A stretch of DNA of 64,000 bases from Mesoflavibacter sp037029465 (lineage in GTDB: Bacteria; Bacteroidota; Bacteroidia; Flavobacteriales; Flavobacteriaceae). Position 1 is the stretch's first letter. The number at the start of each line of letters is the position of its first letter. The DNA lies in contig NZ_JAYMEM010000005.1 in the NCBI RefSeq assembly GCF_037029465.1, positions 217,293 through 281,292 on the forward strand, written 5' to 3'. The translations under genes were made by a program, and so were the position numbers. The notes under the pieces are model-generated. The model worked only from the letters and a program-made list of their open reading frames with translations. It made no database searches and had not been told where the DNA came from. Positions 1 to 8,393 of the stretch are shown here, piece by piece.

Positions 1-90
1 CTTTAAGTATATAATATTTAACGTTCTTTTCTTGGATTAAAAGAAAGATACTCATAATTTTAACAAATTAATAAATTAACTAAAAAAATT

Positions 91-2823
91 ATGAGAAAAA
101 ACTACTTTAAAAACATCTTAATTGCTGTTTTAATGATATTTACATTAAATATCTTTGCTCAAGAAGGTCGTTCCTTTTGGACTGAGTCTTCTAAAGAAAA
201 TGCTTCTCGTAAGCAATTAAACTTTAGAAAAACAGAACCAACCAAAGCCCAGTTTTATAAATTAAATTTAGAGGCTTTAAAAACCTATTTAGTTGATGCG
301 CCAAATAGAAAGAATGATATTAATGCATCTGAAAAGTTAGTCTCTTTTCCTACTTCAGATAATACATTCGAAACTTACAGCGTAATGGAGGCTTCTGTAA
401 TGGAAGAAACACTTCAACAAAAATATTCTAATATTAGAACCTACGTAGGTAAAAGTATAGATAACCCTACTAACACAATGAGATTTAGTATAACGCCTCA
501 AGGACTTCATACAATGTCCTTTGTATCTGGTAAAGGATTAGAGTTTATAGACCCGTATACTAAAGATGCAGGTCAATATATAGTTTATGCTAAAAAAGAT
601 TTACCAAGATTAGATACTGCTTGGACTTGTGATTTTGAAGATGATGAGGTTAGTATTGAAGGAAAAAGCTCTTCTGTTAATACTATGTTTAATGCAAATG
701 ATGGTATGATGAGAGAATTTAGATTAGCTTTAGCTTGTACAATTGAATATGCTCAATTTCATTGGTCGGCAGCAGGTTTGACAGCAGGAGATAGTGTTGC
801 TGCAAGAAAAGCAGCTGTACTAGCAGCTATGGTTGTTACTATTAATCGCAATAATTTTATTTATGAAAGAGATTTATCTGTGACCATGACTTTAGTGGCT
901 AATAATGAGAGTATTATTTTTATAAATTCAGATAGCTTTTCTAATGATAATGCAGGTGCATTAATTAATGAAAGTCAAACAGTAATAGATTCAAATATTG
1001 GTTTTTCTAATTATGATATTGGTCATACATTTTCTACAGGTGGTGGAGGTTTAGCGCAATTAAATTCTCCTTGTACGAGTAATAAAGCTAGAGGTATTAC
1101 AGGTTCTCCCGCACCAGTAGGAGATCCTTATGATGTAGATTATGTTGCTCATGAAATGGGACACCAATATGGATCAACTCATACTTTTAATGGTAGTACA
1201 GGTAATTGTTCTGGATCAAACCGAACAGCATCAAGTGCATATGAGCCTGGGAGCGGAACAACAATAATGGCATATGCAGGTATTTGTGCTCCTCAAAATG
1301 TGCAATTAAATAGTGATGCATATTTTCATCAAAAAAGCTTAGAAATGATGTGGGCAAATATCACTGTAGGAAATAGCACTTGTGCATCACAAACAGCAAC
1401 AGGTAATTCTGCTCCTACAGCAAATGCGGGAGCTAATTATACTATTCCTGCATTAACACCGTATAGACTTACAGGTAGTTCAACGGATATTGATGGAACA
1501 AACTCACACACATACACATGGGAGCAATATGATTTAGGTGCAGCCGGACTTCCCGAAGAAACAAATACTTCAGGACCTTTAGTAAGGTCATTTGAGGGTA
1601 CAGATAACCCAACAAGGTACATTCCTAGAATGGAGGATATTTTATCCAATGGAGGTATATCTACAACTTGGGAAAAACTTGCTTCTGTTAATCGAAGTAT
1701 AAACTACAGACTGACAGTTAGAGATAATGATCCAGTCGGTGGCCAAACAGCTGTAGATGCAATGACAGCAACCGTGAATGCAGCTGCAGGTCCTTTTGTT
1801 GTAACATCTCAAAATACACAAGGTATAACTTGGTTAACAGGAGAGACCCGAACAATTACTTGGAATGTTGCAGGAACAACATCAAATGGTGTTGATACAG
1901 CAAATGTGAATATTTTATTATCTACAGATGGCGGACAAAACTTTGATACAGTGTTAGCTTCAAATGTGCCAAATGACGGTTCTCATGATATTATAGTACC
2001 AAATGTTTTTGGTCCTTATTCTAGAGTAATGGTTGAAGGTGCTGGAAATATATTTTTTAATATAAACTCTGAAGACATTCAAGTCAATGCTTCAATTAAT
2101 ACAACATGTATAACTTATAGTTCTGGAAACGTTAACATACCTATTCCTGATGGTCCTGCAGCAAACACACAAGGGGCTCCTATCTTTAATACAATTAATA
2201 TTCCTGACCCAGGTAATGTAGATGAAATTTTAGTGTCCGTAGATGTAACACATTCTTGGATTGGAGATTTAGTAATTCAGGTTTCAGATCCAAACGGATC
2301 TGAATTTACTAATGTTTGGGCTAGATCTTGTAATGATACCCAATATGGTGATATAAATGTTACTTTTGATGATAATGCTGCTCCTATAAACTGTGCAACA
2401 CCAACACAAGGAACATACGCTCCTGCAGCACCACTAAGTGTTTTTAATGGTCTTGATCAATTAGGAGATTGGCAAATTGCTATGGCTGATTTTTACAATG
2501 GTGATACAGGTACTCTTAATAGTTGGTCGATAGATTTATGTTCAACTACAATAACAAACTTAAGCACTGAAGAATTTAGTCTTTCAGGATTAAGTATTTT
2601 CCCTAACCCAAACAATGGTCAGTTTACTATTAAATTTAACAATGCTAAAGATGTTAAGCTAGAGGTTTATGATGTTAGAGGAAGAGCTGTTTTAAGTCAA
2701 GACTACAATGTTTCTGGACAATTTAATGAGACAATTAACTTAGGAAGTGTACAATCAGGAATGTACTTATTAAAAGTTAATAACGGAGGTAAAACAATCA
2801 CTAAAAAAATTATTGTTGAATAA
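91..2823 (+). CDS. Secreted zinc metalloprotease (reprolysin-like) with P domain and T9SS sorting tail
   Basis: This is an extracellular protease. A signal peptide covers about residues 1-23 (hydrophobic stretch ending in FA-QE). The zinc site HEMGHQYGSTH lies at residues 354-364 and matches the HExxHxxGxxH metzincin pattern of the M12B/reprolysin-like group. The catalytic domain spans roughly 205-440. A proprotein-convertase P-like beta domain covers about 672-820 (motif around the HSWIGDLVIQV stretch). Residues from about 835 to 910 form a type A T9SS C-terminal sorting domain (FPNPNNGQF and a KKIIVE end), so the protein should be exported by SecYEG, cross the outer membrane by T9SS and lose its tail. 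The gene stands alone and is followed by a strong terminator. The substrate is unknown. Confidence 0.9.
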   Translation: MRKNYFKNILIAVLMIFTLNIFAQEGRSFWTESSKENASRKQLNFRKTEPTKAQFYKLNLEALKTYLVDAPNRKNDINASEKLVSFPTSDNTFETYSVMEASVMEETLQQKYSNIRTYVGKSIDNPTNTMRFSITPQGLHTMSFVSGKGLEFIDPYTKDAGQYIVYAKKDLPRLDTAWTCDFEDDEVSIEGKSSSVNTMFNANDGMMREFRLALACTIEYAQFHWSAAGLTAGDSVAARKAAVLAAMVVTINRNNFIYERDLSVTMTLVANNESIIFINSDSFSNDNAGALINESQTVIDSNIGFSNYDIGHTFSTGGGGLAQLNSPCTSNKARGITGSPAPVGDPYDVDYVAHEMGHQYGSTHTFNGSTGNCSGSNRTASSAYEPGSGTTIMAYAGICAPQNVQLNSDAYFHQKSLEMMWANITVGNSTCASQTATGNSAPTANAGANYTIPALTPYRLTGSSTDIDGTNSHTYTWEQYDLGAAGLPEETNTSGPLVRSFEGTDNPTRYIPRMEDILSNGGISTTWEKLASVNRSINYRLTVRDNDPVGGQTAVDAMTATVNAAAGPFVVTSQNTQGITWLTGETRTITWNVAGTTSNGVDTANVNILLSTDGGQNFDTVLASNVPNDGSHDIIVPNVFGPYSRVMVEGAGNIFFNINSEDIQVNASINTTCITYSSGNVNIPIPDGPAANTQGAPIFNTINIPDPGNVDEILVSVDVTHSWIGDLVIQVSDPNGSEFTNVWARSCNDTQYGDINVTFDDNAAPINCATPTQGTYAPAAPLSVFNGLDQLGDWQIAMADFYNGDTGTLNSWSIDLCSTTITNLSTEEFSLSGLSIFPNPNNGQFTIKFNNAKDVKLEVYDVRGRAVLSQDYNVSGQFNETINLGSVQSGMYLLKVNNGGKTITKKIIVE

Positions 2824-2847
2824 ATAATAATTTTCAAATAATAACAA

Positions 2848-2876
2848 AACTCCGAAAGCAATTTCGGAGTTTTTCT
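2848..2876 (+). terminator. Rho-independent terminator after the metalloprotease gene
   Basis: A perfect 10-bp stem, AACTCCGAAA with TTTCGGAGTT, encloses a GCAA loop and is followed by a T-rich run. It starts 25 bases after the stop codon and separates the protease from the next operon. Confidence 0.85.
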
Positions 2877-2893
2877 TTTATATTAGTTTTTAA

Positions 2894-4009
2894 ATGAACT
2901 TTAGCTATTGGGAAATAAAATCATGGTTAGCCAACTTAGATTTCACTATTGTTGGCAGTGGTATTGTTGGTTTAAATTGCGCTTTGTATTTAAAAGAAAT
3001 TTATCCAAAAGCTAATATTCTAATTTTAGAAAAAGGGCTATTGCCTCAAGGCGCAAGCACTAAAAATGCAGGATTTGCTTGTTTTGGTAGTTTAAGTGAA
3101 ATCTTAGACGATTTAAATACACATACCGAAATAGAAGTTATAGAATTAGTAAAAAAAAGAGTTGAAGGCTTACAATTACTACGTCAAACTCTGGGTGATT
3201 CAACGATAAATTATCAAGCTTTTGGTGGCTACGAGTTGTTTACTGAAAATGATGATTTATTTGAAAATTGCCTATCGGAAAAAGACAACATTAACAACCT
3301 ATTAAAGCCAATTTTTAATGCTGATGTGTTCAGCATAAAAGACAACACATTCAATTTTAAGAACATCAAAAATCAATACATTTTTAATGCTTATGAAGGT
3401 CAAATAGATACTGGAAAAATGATGGAAGCACTTCTTCAAAAAGTACAATCTAAAGGTATTAAAATTTTAAATAGTATTACTGTTGAAAGTTTTTCAGAAG
3501 ATCAAGGTTCAGTTAAAGTAAAAACCAATCAGTTCGATTTTTCAACCTCAAAATTAATGATTGCCACTAACGGTTTTGCTTCACAATTGAACATTCCAGA
3601 AGTTAAGCCAGCACGTGCCCAAGTACTTATTACAAAACCCATAAAAAACTTACATATACAAGGTACATTTCATTTAGATCAAGGCTATTATTATTTCAGA
3701 AATATTGATAATCGTATCCTCTTTGGTGGCGGACGCAACCTCGATTTTAAAACTGAAGAAACTACCGAATTTGCCCAAACAAAACTCATTCAAAACAAAT
3801 TAGAAACACTTTTAAAAACAACCATTTTACCAGATACTAATTTTGAAATAGACCATCGTTGGTCAGGAATTATGGGTGTTGGTAAACAAAAAAAGGCTAT
3901 AGTAAAACAACTGTCTAACAAAGTGTTTTGTGGTGTTAGACTTGTCGGAATGGGCGTGGCTATTGGTAGTTTAATTGGTAAAGAATTAGCAGAATTAACT
4001 CAAAATTAA
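2894..4009 (+). CDS. FAD-dependent oxidoreductase (DAO/DadA superfamily)
   Basis: The N-terminal Rossmann fold has the dinucleotide motif GSGIVG at residues 21-26, followed about 25 residues later by an acidic residue (ILILEKG). A second FAD contact region (ASTKNAGFACFGS) is typical of the D-amino-acid oxidase/glycine oxidase superfamily, and a C-terminal motif (HRWSGIMGVG) packs on the flavin. Its likely reaction is oxidative deamination of an amine or amino acid, but the substrate cannot be read from the sequence. The protein appears cytoplasmic, without signal peptide. The stop lies only three bases before mtgA, so the two are probably co-transcribed. Confidence 0.82.
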   Translation: MNFSYWEIKSWLANLDFTIVGSGIVGLNCALYLKEIYPKANILILEKGLLPQGASTKNAGFACFGSLSEILDDLNTHTEIEVIELVKKRVEGLQLLRQTLGDSTINYQAFGGYELFTENDDLFENCLSEKDNINNLLKPIFNADVFSIKDNTFNFKNIKNQYIFNAYEGQIDTGKMMEALLQKVQSKGIKILNSITVESFSEDQGSVKVKTNQFDFSTSKLMIATNGFASQLNIPEVKPARAQVLITKPIKNLHIQGTFHLDQGYYYFRNIDNRILFGGGRNLDFKTEETTEFAQTKLIQNKLETLLKTTILPDTNFEIDHRWSGIMGVGKQKKAIVKQLSNKVFCGVRLVGMGVAIGSLIGKELAELTQN

Positions 4010-4012
4010 GCA

Positions 4013-4714
4013 ATGAAAAGAGTCTTTCGGTTTTTACTTAAATGTTGTGTTTGGTTTGTGATTTTAACTGTGCTATGGGTTGTAATTTATCGTTACGTTC
4101 CAGTATATTACACACCATTAATGGCTATTCGTTCTTTTGAAAATACCGAGAAAAATTCAACATTTAAACATGAATGGATTAATATTGAAGATATTTCTAT
4201 TCACCTTCAAAAAGCTGTGATTTGCAGTGAAGATCAAAAGTTTTTAACCCATAATGGGTTTGATATTGAAGCGATTGAAAAAGCTTACGAAAACAATAAA
4301 AAATCAAAACGCATTAAAGGGGCAAGTACCATAAGTCAACAAACTGCAAAAAATGTGTTTTTATGGCCAAACAGAAGTTGGTTACGCAAAGGTTTAGAAA
4401 CGTATTTTACCTTTTTAATCGAAAAATTGTGGTCTAAAGAGCGAATTTTAGAAGTGTATCTTAACAGTATCGAAATGGGTAATGGCGTTTACGGTGCTGA
4501 AGCAGCAGCAAAGCATTGGTTTGGGACTTCGGCAAAAAGATTAAATATCAATCAAGCCACAGCAATTGCAGCTATATTACCTAACCCTAGACGATATAAA
4601 GCACAACCTGCAACGCCTTATATTTCTAACAGAAAACAATGGATTATCAAACAAATGAGTTTTTATGGACCATTAAAATTTCCTAAGAAAGACGATGAAA
4701 AACCGAAGCATTAA
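4013..4714 (+). CDS. mtgA: Monofunctional biosynthetic peptidoglycan transglycosylase
   Basis: This GT51-family enzyme polymerises lipid II into glycan strands at the periplasmic face of the inner membrane. One N-terminal transmembrane helix covers about residues 9-26. The GT51 motifs are present in order: SEDQKF with the catalytic glutamate E73, GASTISQQTAKN at about 103-114, and ILEVYLNSIEMGNGVYGAEAA containing the second glutamate at about 147. There is no transpeptidase domain, and the length (233 residues) fits the monofunctional MtgA class. The 3' end overlaps the start of the next gene by 20 bases, which indicates translational coupling. Confidence 0.93.
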   Translation: MKRVFRFLLKCCVWFVILTVLWVVIYRYVPVYYTPLMAIRSFENTEKNSTFKHEWINIEDISIHLQKAVICSEDQKFLTHNGFDIEAIEKAYENNKKSKRIKGASTISQQTAKNVFLWPNRSWLRKGLETYFTFLIEKLWSKERILEVYLNSIEMGNGVYGAEAAAKHWFGTSAKRLNINQATAIAAILPNPRRYKAQPATPYISNRKQWIIKQMSFYGPLKFPKKDDEKPKH

Positions 4715-5153
4715 AACCCAATTATTAGAACTTTGTAACCAAAGTTTAGACACGCGTTTACAAAATGTTTTGGCGGTTATTGAAGATATAAAACAAAGTC
4801 TGCAAAGTGAAACCAAAAGTAGTGCAGGTGATAAGCACGAAACAGGACGCGCCATGTTGCAATTAGAACGTGAAAAAGCAGGACATCAATTAGCCGAAAT
4901 TGAAAAAACAAAACAAATTCTGTCTAAAATTAATATCGAATCAACCTCTAAAAAAATTGGTTTAGGCAGTGTCGTTTTTACTTCACAATCTAATTACTTT
5001 ATAAGCATTAGTGCTGGTGAACTTAAGGTTGAAAATGAAACGTTTTACGCCATTTCTGCAAATACACCAATTGGTCAATTACTTTTAGGGAAATCGATTG
5101 GTGATGAGGTTGTGTTTAGAAATATGTCCTTTAGAATCACAAAGATTTTATAA
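4695..5153 (+). CDS. GreA/GreB C-terminal-like small protein
   Basis: This 152-residue cytoplasmic protein has an N-terminal helical, probably coiled-coil half containing the conserved patch AGDKHETGRAMLQLEREK (about residues 44-61). The C-terminal beta-rich half (GSVVFTSQ, AISANTPIGQLLLGKSIGDEVVF) resembles the FKBP-like domain of transcript-cleavage factors GreA/GreB. Automated pipelines often name this flavobacterial family 3-oxoacyl-ACP synthase, but no thiolase-fold active site is present. The start codon lies inside the end of mtgA. A direct RNA-polymerase role is inference from fold similarity. Confidence 0.7.
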   Translation: MKNRSIKTQLLELCNQSLDTRLQNVLAVIEDIKQSLQSETKSSAGDKHETGRAMLQLEREKAGHQLAEIEKTKQILSKINIESTSKKIGLGSVVFTSQSNYFISISAGELKVENETFYAISANTPIGQLLLGKSIGDEVVFRNMSFRITKIL

Positions 5154-5195
5154 ATAAAAAGCAGACCAACATAAGTCAGTCCACTTTTTTCCTTT

Positions 5196-6596
5196 CTAAG
5201 ATTTATTTTTTCTTCTTTTCTCTCTTTTTACACGCCAAGGTGCATTTTTTTGCCAATCGCCAGCCATAATACAACCGTAAGGTAGTACTTCGTCAATGAC
5301 ATTTCCTAAACCGTATTCATCCATTTGGTTTCTAACGGTTTGTGCATTTTTATATGCGCTTGGCAACTCGGTAATATCAATTTCTTTAGAGAAAAACCGA
5401 ACATCTAATCCGCGTGTTTCTTCTTTAAAAATCTGCATAATACTTCCCGTTTTGCTGTTTCTATGCTGTGTACGGCTTACGTTTCTACCAGCACCATGCG
5501 GTGCAAAACCTAAATTGGTTTTGGTCGTAGCACCTTCAACAATCAATACTGGTTCAGACATGTTTAAAGGGATTAATCGTGGACCTGTAATATCTGGCAT
5601 AAACTTAGCATCCAAAGGTGTTGCACCTTTAGCATGATAAAATAAATCGCCATCTTTAAATACAAAGTTATGCTCGTTCCAGTAACGGTTTTCAATGTTG
5701 ATTTCTAAAGTTTCTGCAACCGAATTATGAATTACCTCATGATTGGCTTTTGTCCATTGTCTTATGGTTTGTAACGCTTGCCAATAGTCTTTTCCTTCTT
5801 CTGTATCAAAAGGAATCCATGCATTTTGTTTTAAAGTTTCTGGTGATAAGATTTTTCTAAAACGTTCGGCAATTTTCATCCCTTTAGTAAATAATCTAGC
5901 ACCAGGACCACGTGATCCGTGATGCGTTACCAACATAGTGTTTCCTGTTTTTTTAGATGTACCAACAAACAAGAAATGATTACCATCGCCTTGAGTTCCT
6001 AAATGCGCTCTTGCGGCTTGGATCATTTGTTTATCGTTAAGTAAGCCATTGTTTTCAAATGCTTCCAATAATTCCTTCGGAAATCTAAATTGCGTATTTC
6101 TATCGCGTCCGCCAGGACCAAAATGTGTATTGGCATGAGCTGCGTCTAAAATGGCTTTAGGATCTGCTTTTCCAAAGTCTGTCAACATCACCGAGCAACA
6201 AATATCTGCACTATGCATACCAGGATGAATAGCGTTTTTTGCTACTGCAACACCACCAACAGGAATGGTTCCGTCTGGTCCCGTTGGGCAAGCATCTGGC
6301 ATAATAGCACCATTGACTAAAGTTGGTGTTTTCATTAAGGTTTGCATCGAGTTAATAACTTTAGAAACGTTATCTTCTTCTAACTCGTTTTCTGCTTTTA
6401 TATTAATTGAAAAGTCTAAAGGTTTACTATGTAGTGGTAATGGATCTGGTAACTTGTATTGCTCTAAATAACTTTGTAAAGCATCACCTTGTAATTGGTT
6501 TTTGTTAATGTAAAACAATGCGTCTTTCATCCATTTGCCTTGTCTGTAACCTAAATTGATTAAGTCTTTTCCTGTTATTTTTGTGTTTGTTTCCAT
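5196..6596 (-). CDS. rtcB: RtcB-family RNA 3'-phosphate/5'-OH ligase (divergent)
   Basis: RtcB joins RNA 2',3'-cyclic phosphate or 3'-phosphate ends to 5'-OH ends using GTP and Mn2+. From the ATG at 6596 the protein has 466 residues. Family metal and guanylation motifs are visible: DICC with D131 and C134, GDGNHF with N206 and H207, HHGSRG with H225, EHN with H309, KGAT at 323-326, and PHGAGRNVSR with H367 matching the guanylated histidine. The usual C-terminal GVIKG motif appears as CIMAGDW, so the family's conserved lysine seems replaced. The C-terminus is strongly basic (residues 454-466). An upstream GTG at 6611 is possible, but the ATG is preferred. A regulated promoter lies directly upstream and is shared with the tRNA-like cluster. 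Confidence 0.9.
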   Translation of the reverse strand: METNTKITGKDLINLGYRQGKWMKDALFYINKNQLQGDALQSYLEQYKLPDPLPLHSKPLDFSINIKAENELEEDNVSKVINSMQTLMKTPTLVNGAIMPDACPTGPDGTIPVGGVAVAKNAIHPGMHSADICCSVMLTDFGKADPKAILDAAHANTHFGPGGRDRNTQFRFPKELLEAFENNGLLNDKQMIQAARAHLGTQGDGNHFLFVGTSKKTGNTMLVTHHGSRGPGARLFTKGMKIAERFRKILSPETLKQNAWIPFDTEEGKDYWQALQTIRQWTKANHEVIHNSVAETLEINIENRYWNEHNFVFKDGDLFYHAKGATPLDAKFMPDITGPRLIPLNMSEPVLIVEGATTKTNLGFAPHGAGRNVSRTQHRNSKTGSIMQIFKEETRGLDVRFFSKEIDITELPSAYKNAQTVRNQMDEYGLGNVIDEVLPYGCIMAGDWQKNAPWRVKREKRRKNKS

Positions 6597-6683
6597 TGTT
6601 TTATTTCCCACGTAAGTGGTAATGTTTTTTACTTTTATCTTTCTATTTAATAAGATTCTTTGCTTTCGTTCTGAATGACATTA

Positions 6684-6720
6684 CAAATATTATAGTATGT
6701 TGCGCAATGTTTTTGCGTAG
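6684..6720 (-). promoter_or_regulatory. Operator and promoter of rtcB (copy 1 of 3)
   Basis: Read on the minus strand, the core CGCAAAAACATTGCG (6717-6703) is an inverted repeat CGCAA-N5-TTGCG with outer bases T-A-C and G-C-A. Eleven bases downstream lies AATATTTG (6691-6684), close to the Bacteroidota -7 box TAnnTTTG. The same core and spacing occur at 8828-8864 and 10471-10506. The WYL regulator at 10549 is the obvious candidate ligand, which is inference. Confidence 0.75.
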
Positions 6721-6732
6721 TGAAATTATTTT

Positions 6733-6764
6733 AATTCTCACAGGTATAAAAACCTGTGAGAATT
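6733..6764 (-). terminator. Strong hairpin between slipin and rtcB
   Basis: A perfect 12-bp stem, AATTCTCACAGG with CCTGTGAGAATT, encloses an 8-base AT loop. It begins seven bases after the slipin stop codon. The downstream side is AT-rich but lacks a clean U-run, so it may be a terminator or an mRNA 3'-end stabiliser. Confidence 0.5.
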
Positions 6765-6770
6765 CTAAAA

Positions 6771-7871
6771 TCACTTGTTTACTGAAAAAATATCCTTTAA
6801 TTGTTCGATCACGTTTCCGTTTCCGGCTACGGTGATTTCGCCAATTTTATCGGCAATTTTCTCTACGTATTCCATTTCTTTTAATTTAAACAACATGCTG
6901 TTGTCTTCCATTAATTTTGCAGTATTTAACAAGCTACGCGTAGAGGCTGTTTCTTCGCGTCTTGTAATAACGTTGGCTTGTGCTTTTTTTTGTGCGATTA
7001 ATACTTGGTTCATGATGTCTTTCATGTCGCCAGGTAAAATTACATCTCGCATACCAGCATGTAATACGTTTACGCCTAACTTGCTGGCTTGTGCTTTTAC
7101 GTCTTCTAGAACTGCTTTTGCTATTTGGTCTTTTTGCTCTAACAATTCGTCTAAGGTATAAGCACCAACATAAGCTCTTAAGGCTAATTGCAAGCTTGTG
7201 TACAATTGTTTTTCGTAATCTTTATTTTGCATTAATGCGGTTTCGATATCGATTACTTTGTACTGTGCGTAAAAGTTAATACGCACCGCTGCTTTGTCTT
7301 TGGTTAACAACTCTTGACCTGACACTTCTAATTGTAACTGACGTAAATCTGCTTTTGCGATTTTTATTGTTTGATTGTTTCTCCAGAAATGGTACGTACC
7401 GTGATCTAAGATTTTATCAAACTTATCATCAACAATCATAATGGCTTTTTCGTAAGCTGCGACTTCAAAAGAGCGTATATATTGTCTTAATTGCATATTG
7501 GTATATAAAGACTTGCTAATGTTTTCTGTGATTTCGATTTTACTTAAATCTACAGTAACAAATTTATAGTCTACTAACGTATTCCAAAATGTGTATTGAC
7601 CAGCCGTTAACACTTGTTTAAAGTTGTTGTTTGTGTAGACTAAAACCATTTGGTTATCTTCTACGTTTACTACGTGTAACATGTTGGCTAAAGCTTGGTC
7701 TTCTAGTAAGATTTCCAATGCTTTAGGCGCATTAAAAACAGTTGTTAAGCTGTATGTTATAACGCTTTCGTTAAAACCTAGCCAATGGTTACCTTGTGTA
7801 ATTACACGTGCGTAATCACCGTTTTTAAATACTAAACCTACGTTACCTGCATGAATTCTTACTCTTTTCAT
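6771..7871 (-). CDS. Slipin / SPFH (band 7) domain protein
   Basis: This 366-residue protein has the stomatin-like SPFH fold across about residues 100-300. Recognisable stretches are DKAAVRINFYAQYKVID and LGVNVLHAGMRDVILPGDMKDIMNQVLIAQKKAQAN, which match the slipin SPFH core and the start of its helical oligomerisation segment. There is no clear N-terminal transmembrane hairpin; the N-terminus instead carries a repeated beta-like module (KRVRIHAGNVGLVFKNGDYARV). Slipins form oligomeric rings at membranes. Linkage of slipin to rtcB is known from other bacterial RNA-repair loci. Here it lies between rtcB and the tRNA-like cluster on the same strand, but hairpins on both sides mean that co-transcription is unproven. 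Confidence 0.85.
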   Translation of the reverse strand: MKRVRIHAGNVGLVFKNGDYARVITQGNHWLGFNESVITYSLTTVFNAPKALEILLEDQALANMLHVVNVEDNQMVLVYTNNNFKQVLTAGQYTFWNTLVDYKFVTVDLSKIEITENISKSLYTNMQLRQYIRSFEVAAYEKAIMIVDDKFDKILDHGTYHFWRNNQTIKIAKADLRQLQLEVSGQELLTKDKAAVRINFYAQYKVIDIETALMQNKDYEKQLYTSLQLALRAYVGAYTLDELLEQKDQIAKAVLEDVKAQASKLGVNVLHAGMRDVILPGDMKDIMNQVLIAQKKAQANVITRREETASTRSLLNTAKLMEDNSMLFKLKEMEYVEKIADKIGEITVAGNGNVIEQLKDIFSVNK

Positions 7872-7887
7872 GATTTCTAATTATTGT

Positions 7888-7918
7888 GTTCTGATGGTTT
7901 TATTTTTTAAATCAGAAC
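7888..7918 (-). promoter_or_regulatory. Inverted repeat in the slipin leader
   Basis: Eight-base arms GTTCTGAT and ATCAGAAC are separated by 15 AT-rich bases and end 16 bases before the slipin start codon. It could be an operator or a leader hairpin affecting translation. It differs from the CGCAA-type operator. Confidence 0.5.
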
Positions 7919-7981
7919 GGTTATACATTTATAATAGGGTTTTCAAGCATAAGCTGAAAATGATCTATTCTTAGTTAAAAC

Positions 7982-8008
7982 AAAAAAAAGTTAACCATCT
8001 TTCTAACT
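7982..8008 (-). terminator. Possible terminator upstream of slipin
   Basis: On the minus strand the stem AGTTA/TAACT is followed immediately by seven T residues. The stem is short, so confidence is low. If real, it ends the tRNA-like transcript before slipin. The rest of the 7872-8282 stretch holds short AT-rich hairpins (for example around 8165-8204 and 8224-8243) and no supportable gene. Confidence 0.35.
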
Positions 8009-8282
8009 ACGGAAATACTATGGTTTTATATCTTTTTAGATAATGTTTAGTAGATGATTTTTAAACAGTCTTTACTGAAAATATTTCAACAATTTTGTCT
8101 AAAAATGAATCTTTAAAAGATTACCCAAAGTGACTTTAAATACATTAGTATTTCAAGGTGTTGTCTAGACTGCTTTAGCAAATTTTTGCTTGAGCCAGTC
8201 CACTTTTACTTTGTTTTTTTAGAGCCATTTTTTATGTGATGGCAACACTGGTGGTCGATTTTTACAAGTGACCTTCTTGATC

Positions 8283-8305
8283 AAAAAAGATGGATTAAAG
8301 TCCAT
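8283..8305 (-). terminator. Weak terminator immediately after the permuted Leu element
   Basis: On the minus strand ATGGA-CTTTAA-TCCAT forms a 5-bp hairpin followed by C and six T residues. It begins two bases after the last base assigned to the permuted tRNA-Leu variable arm, so it may mark the 3' end of the RNA. Confidence 0.45.
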
Positions 8306-8306
8306 T

Positions 8307-8393
8307 TTCAAAACTGTAACCTAAATACAGCGCGTTTACCAATTCCGCCACAAGACCGTTAGATCTTGGTAGGATTCGAACCTACAATTTGAA
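8307..8393 (-). tRNA. Circularly permuted tRNA-Leu(UAG)-like element
   Basis: Read 5' to 3' on the minus strand the parts come in permuted order. First is the variable-arm 3' strand TTCAAA (8393-8388), then the T arm GTAGG-TTCGAAT-CCTAC (8385-8369) and the 3' acceptor strand CAAGATC (8368-8362). A loop TAAC (8361-8358) follows, then the 5' acceptor strand GGTCTTG (8357-8351) and a Leu-type D arm (8348-8332). The anticodon arm CTGTA-TTTAGGT-TACAG (8330-8314) gives anticodon UAG, and the variable-arm 5' strand TTTGAA (8312-8307) ends the element. All stems pair: acceptor 7 bp with one G-U, T stem 5 bp, anticodon stem 5 bp, variable arm 6 bp. Read as a linear tRNA it has no T arm downstream. The RNA ends would lie in the variable-arm loop. 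Confidence 0.72.

Noticed and set aside
5160..5190. Terminator after the GreA-like gene
   Set aside because: Only an imperfect stem with a T-run; pairing is too weak to call.
6265..6471. 68-residue plus-strand ORF inside rtcB
   Set aside because: A shadow of the rtcB reading frame with no independent signals. The same applies to other ORFs embedded in long genes.
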